From positions 189,494,096 to 189,558,095 of the forward strand of contig CM063508.1 in NCBI GenBank assembly GCA_032207245.1: a stretch of DNA of 64,000 nt, given 5' to 3'. Within the stretch, counting starts at the first letter, position 1. Each line of letters starts with the position of its first letter. This document shows, one piece after another, positions 14,813 through 27,850 of this stretch. This stretch comes from Pardosa pseudoannulata (Eukaryota; Arthropoda; Arachnida; Araneae; Lycosidae). The translations under genes and the position numbers were made by a program. The notes beneath the pieces were generated by a model. That model searched no databases, was not told where the DNA came from, and worked only from the letters and a program-made list of their open reading frames with translations.

Positions 14813-17800
14813 CTTCTGTTTTAAGAAGATTTTTAGAATATTTTTCACAGTATTTTCAGATGGGGACACTCAAAATGCCCTTTCAATTCTGTTAAAACAT
14901 TGAATATTATATATGGGCGTGTAGGTCTCTTCAAGACGAACACGCACATACCACATTTGTTAGACTTTAACATCATTTAAACAATGTTATGTCGTGCCTT
15001 CTGTTTTAAGAAGATTTTTAGAATATTTTTCACAGTATTTTCAGATGGGGACACTCAAAATGCCCTTTCAATTCTGTTAAAACATTGAATATTATATATG
15101 GGCGTGTAGGTCTCTTCAAGACGAACACGCACATACCACATTTGTTAGACTTTAACATCATTTAAATACTGTTATGACGTGCCATCTGTTTTAAGAAGAT
15201 TTTTAGAATATTTTTCACAGTATTTTCAGATGGGGACACTCAAAAGCAATTTCAATTCTGTTAAAACATTGAATATTATATATGGGCGTGTAGGTCTCTT
15301 CAAGACGAACACGCACATACCACATTTGTTAGACTTTAACATCATTTAAACAATGTTATGTCGTGCCTTCTGTTTTAAGAAGATTTTTAGAATATTTTTC
15401 ACAGTATTTTCAGATGGGGACACACAAAAAGCACTTTCAATTCTGTTAAAACATTGAATATTATATATGGGCGTGTAGGTCTCTTCAAGACGAACACGCA
15501 CATACCACATTTGTTAGACTTTAACATCATTTAAACAATGTTATGTCGTGCCTTCTGTTTTAAGAAGATTTTTAGAATATTTTTCACAGTATTTTCAGAT
15601 GGGGACACTCAAAATGCCCTTTCAATTCTGTTAAAACATTGAATATTATATATGGGCGTGTAGGTCTCTTCAAGACGAACACGCACATACCACATTTGTT
15701 AGACTTTAACATCATTTAAACAATGTTATGACGTGCCATCTGTTTTAAGAAGAATTTTAGAATATTTTTCACAGTATTTTCAGATGGGGATATTCAAAAA
15801 GCCCTTTCAATTCTGTTAAAACATTGAATATTATATATGGGCGTGTAGGTCTCTTCAAGACGAACACGCACATACCACATTTGTTAGACTTTAACATCAT
15901 TTAAACACACTTATGTCCTTCCTTCTGTTTAAAGAAGATTTTTAGAATATTTTTCACAGTATTTTCAGATGGGGACACTCAAAAAGCACTTTCAATTCTG
16001 TTAAAACATTGAATATTATATATGGGCGTGTAGGTCTCTTCAAGACGAACACGCACATACCACATTTGTTAGACTTTAACATCATTTAAACAATGTTATG
16101 TCGTGCCTTCTGTTTTAAGAAGATTTTTAGAATATTTTTCACAGTATTTTCAGATGGGGACACTCAAAATGCCCTTTCAATTCTGTTAAAACATTGAATA
16201 TTATATATGGGCGTGTAGGTCTCTTCAAGACGAACACGCACATACCACATTTGTTAGACTTTAACATCATTTAAACAATGTTATGTCGTGCCTTCTGTTT
16301 TAAGAAGATTTTTAGAATATTTTTCACAGTATTTTCAGATGGGGACACTCAAAATGCCCTTTCAATTCTGTTAAAACATTGAATATTATATATGGGCGTG
16401 TAGGTCTCTTCAAGACGAACACGCACATACCACATTTGTTAGACTTTAACATCATTTAAATACTGTTATGACGTGCCATCTGTTTTAAGAAGATTTTTAG
16501 AATATTTTTCACAGTATTTTCAGATGGGGACACTCAAATGCAATTTCAATTCTGTTAAAACATTGAATATTATATATGGGCGTGTAGGTCTCTTCAAGAC
16601 GAACACGCACATACCACATTTGTTAGACTTTAACATCATTTAAACAATGTTATGTCGTGCCTTCTGTTTTAAGAAGATTTTTAGAATATTTTTCACAGTA
16701 TTTTCAGATGGGGACACTCAAAATGCCCTTTCAATTCTGTTAAAACATTGAATATTATATATGGGCGTGTAGGTCTCTTCAAGACGAACACGCACATACC
16801 ACATTTGTTAGACTTTAACATCATTTAAATAATGTTATGCCGTGCCTTCTGTTTTAAGAAGATTTTTAGAATATTTTTCACAGTATTTTCAGATGGGGAC
16901 ACTCAAAATGCCCTTTCAATTCTGTTAAAACATTGAATATTATATATGGGCGTGTAGGTCTCTTCAAGACGAACACGCACATACCACATTTGTTAGACTT
17001 TAACATCATTTAAACAATGTTATGTCGTGCCTTCTGTTTTAAGAAGATTTTTAGAATATTTTTCACAGTATTTTCAGATGGGGACACTCAAAAAGCCCTT
17101 TCAATTCTGTTAAAACAATGAATATTATATATGGACGTGTAGGTCTCTTCAAGACGAACACGCACATACCACATTTGTTAGACTTTAACATCATTTAAAC
17201 AATGTTATGTCGTGCCTTCTGTTTTAAGAAGATTTTTAGAATATTTTTCACAGTATTTTCAGATGGGGACACTCAAGAGCACTTTCAATTCTGTTAAAAC
17301 ATTGAATATTATATATGGGCGTGTAGGTCTCTTCAAGACGAACACGCACATACCACATTTGTTAGACTTTAACATCATTTAAACAATGTTATGTCGTGCC
17401 TTCTGTTTTAAGAAGATTTTTAGAATATTTTTCACAGTATTTTCAGATGGGGACACTCAAAATGCCCTTTCAATTCTGTTAAAACATTGAATATTATATA
17501 TGGGCGTGTAGGTCTCTTCAAGACGAACACGCACATACCACATTTGTTAGACTTTAACATCATTTAAACAATGTTATGACGTGCCTTCTGTTTTAAGAAG
17601 ATTTTTAGAATATTTTTCACAGTATTTTCAGATGGGGACACTCAAAAAGCCCTTTCAATTCTGTTAAAACATTGAATATTATATATGGGCGTGTAGGTCT
17701 CTTCAAGACGAACACGCACATACCACATTTGTTAGACTTTAACATCATTTAAACAATGTTATGTCGTGCCTTCTGTTTTAAGAAGATTTTTAGAATATTT

Positions 17801-20800
17801 TTCACAGTATTTTCAGATGGGGACACTCAAAATGCCCTTTCAATTCTGTTAAAACATTGAATATTATATATGGGCGTGTAGGTCTCTTCAAGACGAACAC
17901 GCACATACCACATTTGTTAGACTTTAACATCATTTAAATACTGTTATGACGTGCCATCTGTTTTAAGAAGATTTTTAGAATATTTTTCACAGTATTTTCA
18001 GATGGGGACACTCAAAATGCCCTTTCAATTCTGTTAAAACATTGAATATTATATATGGGCGTGTAGGTCTCTTCAAGACGAACACGCACATACCACATTT
18101 GTTAGACTTTAACATCATTTAAACAATGTTATGTCGTGCCTTCTGTTTTAAGAAGATTTTTAGAATATTTTTCACAGTATTTTCAGATGGGGACACGCAA
18201 AATGCCCTTTCAAATCTGTTAAAACATTGAATATTATATGGGCGTGTAGGTCTCTTCAAGACGAACACGCACATACCACATTTGTTAGACTTTAACATCA
18301 TTTAAACAATGTTATGTCGTGCCTTCTGTTTTAAGAAGATTTTTAGAATATTTTTCACAGTATTTTCAGATGGGGACACTCAAAATGCCCTTTCAATTCT
18401 GTTAAAACATTGAATATTATATATGGGCGTGTAGGTCTCTTCAAGACGAACACGCACATACCATATTTGTTAGACTTTAACATCATTTAAACAATGTTAT
18501 GACGTGCCATCTGTTTAAAGAAGATTTTTAGAATATTTTTCACAGTATTTTCAGATGGGGACACTCAAAAAGCCCTTTCAATTCTGTTAAAACATTGAAT
18601 ATTATATATGGGCGTGTAGGTCTCTTCAAGACGAACACGCACATACCACATTTGTTAGACTTTAACATCATTTAAACACTGTTATGTCGTGCCTTCTGTT
18701 GAAAGAAGATTTTTAGAATATTTTTCACAGTATTTTCAGATGGGGACACTCAAAAAGCACTTTCAATTCTGTTAAAACATTGAATATTTTACATGGGCGT
18801 GTAGGTCTCTTCAAGACGAACACGCACATACCACATTTGTTAGAATTTAACATCATTTAAACAATTTTATGTCGTGCCTTCTGTTTTAAGAATATTTTTA
18901 GAATATTTTTCACAGTATTTTCAGATGGGGACACTCAAAATGCCCTTTCAATTCTGTTAAAACATTGAATATTATATATGGGCGTGTAGGTCTCTTCAAG
19001 ACGAACACGCACATACCACATTTGTTAGACTTTAACATCATTTAAACAATGTTATGTCGTGCCTTCTGTTTTAAGAAGATTTTTAGAATATTTTTCACAG
19101 TATTTTCAGATGGGGACACTCAAAATGCCCTTTCAATTCTGTTAAAACATTGAATATTATATATGGGCGTGTAGGTCTCTTCAAGACGAACACGCACATA
19201 CCACATTTGTTAGACTTTAACATCATTTAAACAATGTTATGACGTGCCATCTGTTTTAAGAAGATTTTTAGAATATTTTTCACAGTATTTTCAGATGGGG
19301 ACACTCAAATGCAATTTCAATTCTGTTAAAACATTGAATATTATATATGGGCGTGTAGGTCTCTTCAAGACGAACACGCACATACCACATTTGTTAGACT
19401 TTAACATCATTTAAACAATTTTATGTCGTGCCTTCTGTTTTAAGAAGATTTTTAGAATATTTTTCACAGTATTTTCAGATGGGGACACTCAAAATGCCCT
19501 TTCAATTCTGTTAAAACATTGAATATTATATATGGGCGTGTAGGTCTCTTCAAGACGAACACGCACATACCACATTTGTTAGACTTTATCATCATTTAAA
19601 TAATTTTATGCCGTGCCTTCTGTTTTAAGAAGATTTTTAGAATATTTTTCACAGTATTTTCAGATGGGGACACTCAAAATGCCCTTTCAATTCTGTTAAA
19701 ACATTGAATATTATATATGGGCGTGTAGGTCTCTTCAAGACGAACACGCACATACCACATTTGTTAGACTTTAACATCATTTAAACACTGTTATGTCGTG
19801 CCTTCTGTTTTAAGAAGATTTTTAGAATATTTTTCACAGTATTTTCAGATGGGGACACTCAAAAAGCCCTTTCAATTCTGTTAAAACATTGAATATTATA
19901 TATGGGCGTGTAGGTCTCTTCAAGACGAACACGCACATACCACATTTGTTAGACTTTAACATCATTTAAACAATGTTATGTCGTGCCTTCTGTTTTAAGA
20001 AGATTTTTAGAATATTTTTCACAGTATTTTCAGATGGGGACACTCAAAAAGCACTTTCAATTCTGTTAAAACATTGAATATTATATATGGGCGTGTAGGT
20101 CTCTTCAAGACGAACACGCACATACCACATTTGTTAGACTTTAACATCATTTAAACACTGGTATGTCGTGCCTTCTGTTTTAAGAAGATTTTTAGAATAT
20201 TTTTCACAGTATTTTCAGATGGGGACACTCAAAATGCCCTTTCAATTCTGTTAAAACATTGAATATTATATATGGGCGTGTAGGTCTCTTCAAGACGAAG
20301 ACGCACATACCACATTTGTTAGACTTTAACATAATTTAAACACTGTTATGACGTGCCATCTGTTTTAAGAAGATTTTTAGAATATTTTTCACAGTATTTT
20401 CAGATGGGGACACTCAAATAAAATTTCAATTCTGTTAAAACATTGAATATTATATATGGGCGTGTAGGTCTCTTCAAGACGAACACGCACATACCACATT
20501 TGTTAGACTTTAACATCATTTAAACAATGTTATGTCGTGCCTTCTGTTTTAAGAAGATTTTTAGAATATTTTTCACAGTATTTTCAGATGGGGACACTCA
20601 AAATGCCCTTTCAATTCTGTTAAAACATTGAATATTATATATGGGCGTGTAGGTCTCTTCAAGACGAACACGCACATACCACATTTGTTAGACTTTAACA
20701 TCATTTAAACACTGTTATGTCGTGCCTTCTGTTTTAAGAAGATTTTTAGAATATTTTTCACAGTATTTTCAGATGGGGACACTCAAAAAGCACTTTCAAT

Positions 20801-23800
20801 TCTGTTAAAACATTGAATATTATATATGGGCGTGTAGGTCTCTTCAAGACGAACACGCACATACCACATTTGTTAGACTTTAACATCATTTAAACAATGT
20901 TATGTCGTGCCTTCTGTTTTAAGAAGATTTTTAGAATATTTTTCACAGTATTTTCAGATGGGGACACTCAAAATGCCCTTTCAATTCTGTTAAAACATTG
21001 AATATTATATATGGGCGTGTAGGTCTCTTCAAGACGAACACGCACATACCACATTTGTTAGACTTTAACATCATTTAAACAATGTTATGTCGTGCCTTCT
21101 GTTTTAAGAAGATTTTTAGAATATTTTTCACAGTATTTTCAGATGGAGACACTCAAAATGCCCTTTCAATTCTGTTAAAACATTGAATATTATATATGGG
21201 CGTGTAGGTCTCTTCAAGACGAACACGCACATACCATATTTGTTAGACTTTAACATCATTTAAACAATGTTATGACGTGCCATCTGTTTTAAGAAGAATT
21301 TTAGAATATTTTTCACAGTATTTTCAGATGGGGACACTCAAAAAGCCCTTTCAATTCTGTTAAAACATTGAATATTATATATGGGCGTGTAGGTCTCTTC
21401 AAGACGAACACGCACATACCACATTTGTTAGACTTTAACATAATTTAAACAATGTTATGTCGTGCCTTCTGTTTTAAGAAGAATTTTAGAATATTTTTCA
21501 CAGTATTTTCAGATGGGGACACTCAAAAAGCCCTTTCAATTCTATTAAAACAATGAATATTATATATGGACGTGTAGGTCTCTTCAAGACGAACACGCAC
21601 ATACCACATTTGTTAGAAATTAACATCATTTAAATACTGTTATGACGTGCCATCTGTTTTAAGAAGATTTTTAGAATATTTTTCACAGTATTTTCAGATG
21701 GGGACACTCAAAATGCCCTTTCAATTCTGTTAAAACATTGAATATTATATATGGGCGTGTAGGTCTCTTCAAGACGAAAACGCACATACCACATTTGTTA
21801 GACTTTAACATCATTTAAACAATGTTATGTCGTGCCTTCTGTTTTAAGAAGATTTTTAGAATATTTTTCACAGTATTTTCAGATGGGGACACTCAAAAAG
21901 CACTTTCAATTCTGTTAAAACATTGAATATTATATATGGGCGTGTAGGTCTCTTCAAGACGAACACGCACATACCACATTTGTTAGACTTTAACATCATT
22001 TAAACAATGTTATGTCGTGCCTTCTGTTTTAAGAAGATTTTTAGAATATTTTTCACAGTATTTTCAGATGGGGACACTCAAAATGCCCTTTCAATTCTGT
22101 TAAAACATTGAATATTATATATGGGCGTGTAGGTCTCTTCAAGACGAACACGCACATACCACATTTGTTAGACTTTAACATCATTTAAACAATTTTATGT
22201 CGTGCCTTCTGTTTTAAGAAGATTTTTAGAATATTTTTCACAGTATTTTCAGATGGGGACACTCAAAATGCCCTTTCAATTCTGTTAAAACATTGAATAT
22301 TATATATGGGCGTGTAGGTCTCTTCAAGACGAACACGCACATACCACATTTGTTAGACTTTAACATCATTTAAACAATGTTATGTCGTGCCTTCTGTTTT
22401 AAGAAGATTTTTAGAATATTTTTCACAGTATTTTCAGATGGGGACACTCAAAAAGCCCTTTCAATTCTGTTAAAACATTGAATATTATATATGGGCGTGT
22501 AGGTCTCTTCAAGACGAACACGCACATACCACATTTGTTAGACTTTAACATCATTTAAACAATGTTATGTCGTGCCTTCTGTTTTAAGAAGATTTTTAGA
22601 ATATTTTTCACAGTATTTTCAGATGGGGACACTCAAAAAGCCCTTTCAATTCTGTTAAAAAAACATTGAATATTATATATGGGCGTGTAGGTCTCTTCAA
22701 GACGAACACGCACATACCACATTTGTTAGACTTTAACATCATTTAAACAATGTTATGTCGTGCCTTCTGTTTTAAGAAGATTTTTAGAATATTTTTCACA
22801 GTATTTTCAGATGGGGACACTCAAAATGCCCTTTCAATTCTGTTAAAACATTGAATATTATATATGGGCGTGTAGGTCTCTTCAAGACGAACACGCACAT
22901 ACCACATTTGTTAGACTTTAACATCATTTAAACAATGTTATGTCGTGCCTTCTGTTTTAAGAAGATTTTTAGAATATTTTTCACAGTATTTTCAGATGGG
23001 GACACTCAAAAAGCCCTTTCAATTCTGTTAAAACATTGAATATTATATATGGGCGTGTAGGTCTCTTCCAGACGAACACGCACATACCATATTTGTTAGA
23101 TTTTAACATCATTTAAACAATGTTATGACGTGCCATCTGTTTTAAGAAGAATTTTAGAATATTTTTCACAGTATTTTCAGATGGGGACACTCAAAAAGCC
23201 CTTTCAATTCTGTTAAAACAATGAATATTATATATGGGCGTGTAGGTCTCTTCAAGACGAACACGCACATACCACATTTGTTAGACTTTAACATCATTTA
23301 AACACTGTTATGTCCTTCCTTCTGTTTAAAGAAGATTTTTAGAATATTTTTCACAGTATTTTCAGATGGGGACACTCAAAAAGCACTTTCAATTCTGTTA
23401 AAACATTGAATATTATATATGGGCGTGTAGGTCTCTTCAAGACGAACACGCACATACCACATTTGTTAGACTTTAACATCATTTAAACAATGTTATGTCG
23501 TGCCTTCTGTTTTAAGAAGATTTTTAGAATATTTTTCACAGTATTTTCAGATGGGGACACTCAAAAAGCCCTTTCAATTCTGTTAAAACAATGAATATTA
23601 TATATGGACGTGTAGGTCTCTTCAAGACGAACACGCACATACCACATTTGTTAGACTTTAACATCATTTAAATACTGTTATGACGTGCCATCTGTTTTAA
23701 GAAGATTTTTAGAATATTTTTCACAGTATTTTCAGATGGGGACACTCAAAATGCCCTTTCAATTCTGTTAAAACATTGAATATTATATATGGGCGTGTAG

Positions 23801-26800
23801 GTCTCTTCAAGACGAACACGCACATACCACATTTGTTAGACTTTAACATCATTTAAATACTGTTATGACGTGCCATCTGTTTTAAGAAGATTTTTAGAAT
23901 ATTTTTCACAGTATTTTCAGATGGGGACACTCAAAATGCCCTTTCAAATCTGTTAAAACATTGAATATTATATATGGGCGTGTAGGTCTCTTCAAGACGA
24001 ACACGCACATACCACATTTGTTAGACTTTAACATCATTTAAACAATGTTATGTCGTGCCTTCTGTTTTAAGAAGATTTTTAGAATATTTTTCACAGTATT
24101 TTCAGATGGGGACACTCAAAAAGCACTTTCAATTCTGTTAAAACATTGAATATTATATATGGGCGTGTAGGTCTCTTCAAGACGAACACGCACATACCAC
24201 ATTTGTTAGACTTTAACATCATTTAAACAATGTTATGTCGTGCCTTCTGTTTTAAGAAGATTTTTAGAATATTTTTCACAGTATTTTCAGATGGGGACAC
24301 TCAAAATGCCCTTTCAATTCTGTTAAAACATTGAATATTATATATGGGCGTGTAGGTCTCTTCAAGACGAACACGCACATACCACATTTGTTAGACTTTA
24401 ACATCATTTAAACAATGTTATGTCGTGCCTTCTGTTTTAAGAAGATTTTTAGAATATTTTTCACAGTATTTTCAGATGGGAACACTCAAAATGCCCTTTC
24501 AATTCTGTTAAAACATTGAATATTATATATGGGCGTGTAGGTCTCTTCAAGACGAACACGCACATACCACATTTGTTAGACTTTAACATCATTTAAACAA
24601 TGTTATGTCGTGCCTTCTTTTTTAAGAAGATTTTTAGAATATTTTTCACAGTATTTTATGATGGGGACACTCAAAATGCCCTTTCAATTCTGTTAAAACA
24701 TTGAATATTATATATGGGCGTGTAGGTCTCTTCAAGACGAACACGCACATACCACATTTGTTAGACTTTAACATCATTTAAATAATGTTATGCCGTGCCT
24801 TCTGTGTTAAAAGAAGATATTTAGAATATTTTTCACAGTATTTTCTGATGGGGACATTCAAAAAGCCCTTTCAATTCTGTTAAAACATTGAATATTTTAT
24901 ATGGGCGTGTAGGTCTCTTCAAGACGAACACGTCTATACCACATTTGTTTGACTTTAACATCATTTAAACAATGTTATGTCGTGCCTTCTGTTTTAAGAA
25001 GATTTTTAGAATATTTTTCACAGTATTTTCAGATGGGGACACTCAAAATGCCCTTTCAAATCTGTTAAAACATTGAATATTATATATGGGCGTGTAGGTC
25101 TCTTCAAGACGAACACGCACATACCACATTTGTTAGACTTTAACATCATTTAAACAATGTTATAACGTCGTTGCCATCTGTTTTAAGAAGAATTTTAGAA
25201 TACATTTCACAGTATTTTCAGATGGGAACACTCAAAAAGCCCTTTCAATTGTGTTAAAACATTGAATATTTTATATGGGCGTGTAGGTCTCTTCAAGACG
25301 AACACGTCTATACCACATTTGTTTGACTTTAACATCATTTAAACAATGTTATGTCGTGCCTTCTGTTTTAAGAAGATTTTTAGAATATTTTTCACAGTAT
25401 TTTCAGAAGGGGACACTCAAAAAAGCCCTTTCAATTCTGTTAAAACATTGAATATTATATATGGGCGTGTAGGTCTCTTCAAGACGAACACGCACATACC
25501 ACATTTGTTAGACTTTAACATCATTTAAACAATGTTAGATCGTGCCTTCTGTTTTAAGAATATTTTTAGAATATTTTCACAGTATTTTCAGATGGGGACA
25601 CTAAAAATGCCCTTTCAATTCTGTTAAAACATTGAATATTATATATGGGCGTGTAGGTCTCTTCAAGACGAACACGCACATACCACATTTGTTAGACTTT
25701 AACATCATTTAAACAATGTTATGTCGTGCCTTCTGTTTTAAGAAGATTTTTAGAATATTTTTCACAGTATTTTCAGATGGAGACACTCAAAATGCCCTTT
25801 CAATTCTGTTAAAACATTGAATATTATATATGGGCGTGTAGGTCTCTTCAAGACGAACACGCACATACCACATTTGTTAGACTTTAACATCATTTAAACA
25901 ATGTTATGTCGTGCCTTCTGTTTTAAGAAGATTTTTAGAATATTTTTCACAGTATTTTCAGATGGGGACACTCAAAAAGCCCTTTCAATTCTGTTAAAAC
26001 ATTGAATATTATATATGGGCGTGTAGGTCTCTTCAAGACGAACACGCACATACCACATTTGTTAGACTTTAACATCATTTAAATACTGTTATGTCGTGCC
26101 TTCTGTTTTAAGAAGAATTTTAGAATATTTTTCACAGTATTTTCAGATGGGGACACTCAAAAAGCCCTTTCAATTCTGTTAAAACAATGAATATAATATA
26201 TGGACGTGTAGGTCTCTTCAAGACGAACACGCACATACCACATTTGTTAGACTTTAACATCATTTAAATACTGTTATGACGTGCCATCTGTTTTAAGAAG
26301 ATTTTTAGAATATTTTTCACAGTATTTTCAGATGGGGACACACAAAAAGCACTTTCAATTCTGTTAAAACATTGAATATTATATATGGGCGTGTAGGTCT
26401 CTTCAAGACGAACACGCACATACCACATTTGTTAGACTTTAACATCATTTAAACAATGTTATGTCGTGCCTTCTGTTTTAAGAAGATTTTTAGAATATTT
26501 TTCACAGTATTTTCAGATGGGGACACTCAAAAAACCCTTTCAATTCTGTTAAAACATTGAATATTATATATGGGCGTGTAGGTCTCTTCAAGACGAACAC
26601 GCACATACCACATTTGTTAGACTTTAACATCATTTAAACAATGTTATGACGTGCCTTCTGTTTTAAGAAGATTTTTAGAATATTTTTCACAGTATTTTCA
26701 GATGGGGACACTCAAAATGCCCTTTCAATTCTGTTAAAACATTGAATATTATATATGGGCGTGTAGGTCTCTTCAAGACGAAGACGCACATACCACATTT

Positions 26801-27850
26801 GTTAGACTTTAACATCATTTAAACACTGTTATGACGTGCCATCTGTTTTAAGAAGATTTTTAGAATATTTTTCACAGTATTTTCAGATGGGGACACACAA
26901 AAAGCACTTTCAATTCTGTTAAAACATTGAATATTATATATGGGCGTGTAGGTCTCTTCAAGACGAACACGCACATACCACATTTGTTAGACTTTAACAT
27001 CTTTTAAATACTGTTATGACGTGCCATCTGTTTTAAGAAGAAGTTTTAGATAATTTTTCACAGTATTTTCAGATGGGGACACACAAAAAGCACTTTCAAT
27101 TCTGTTAAAACATTGAATATTATGTATGGGCGTGTAGGTCTCTTCAAGACGAACACGCACATACCACATTTGTTAGACTTTAACATCATTTAAACAATGT
27201 TATGTCGTGCCTTCTGTTTTAAGAAGATTTTTAGAATATTTTTCACAGTATTTTCAGATGGGGACACTCAAAAGCAATTTCAATTCTGTTAAAACATTGA
27301 ATATTATATATGGGCGTGTAGGTCTCTTCAAGACGAACACGCACATACCACATTTGTTAGACTTTAACATCATTTAAACAATGTTATGTCGTGCCTTCTG
27401 TTTTAAGAAGATTTTTAGAATATTTTTCACAGTATTTTCAGATGGGGACACTCAAAAAGCCCTTTCAATTCTGTTAAAACATTGAATATTATATATGGGC
27501 GTGTAGGTCTCTTCAAGACGAACACGCACATACCACATTTGTTAGACTTTAAGATCTTTTAAATACTGTTATGACGTGTCTTCTGTTTTAAGAAGATTTT
27601 TAGAATATTTTTCACAGTATTTTCAGATGGGGACACTCAAAAAGCCCTTTCAATTCTGTTAAAACATTGAATATTATATATGGGCGTGTAGGTCTCTTCA
27701 AGACGAACACGCACATACCACATTTGTTAGACTTTAACATCATTTAAACACTGTTATGTCGAGCATTCTGTTTTAAGAAGATTTTTAGTATATTTTTCAC
27801 AGTATTTTCAGATGGGGACACTCAAAAAGCCCTTTTAATTCTGTTAAAAC

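Larger units (their letters stand above)
1..27850. repeat. 185-bp satellite array, domain A
   Basis: Head-to-tail tandem repeat with a monomer of 185 bp: the string ACCACATTTG begins at 1, 186, 371 and 556 and then recurs at the same step. About 150 monomers lie in one orientation. The monomer is AT-rich apart from a GC-richer core (GGCGTGTAGGTCTCTTCAAG, then ACGAACACGCAC) that forms an imperfect dyad. Most copies are nearly identical. Differences concentrate at two sites: after GACACTC (AAAAAGCCC, AAAATGCCC, AAAAGCAA, AAATGCAA, AAATAAAA or AAGAGCAC) and after CATTTAA (ACAATG, ATACTG, ACACTG or TCACTG). The short open frames here (for example 1508-1690 and 18119-18301 minus) are only the repeat read through and carry no protein signal. 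Near-nucleosomal length and megasatellite-like homogeneity suggest centromeric or pericentromeric DNA; that function is inference. Confidence 0.97.
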
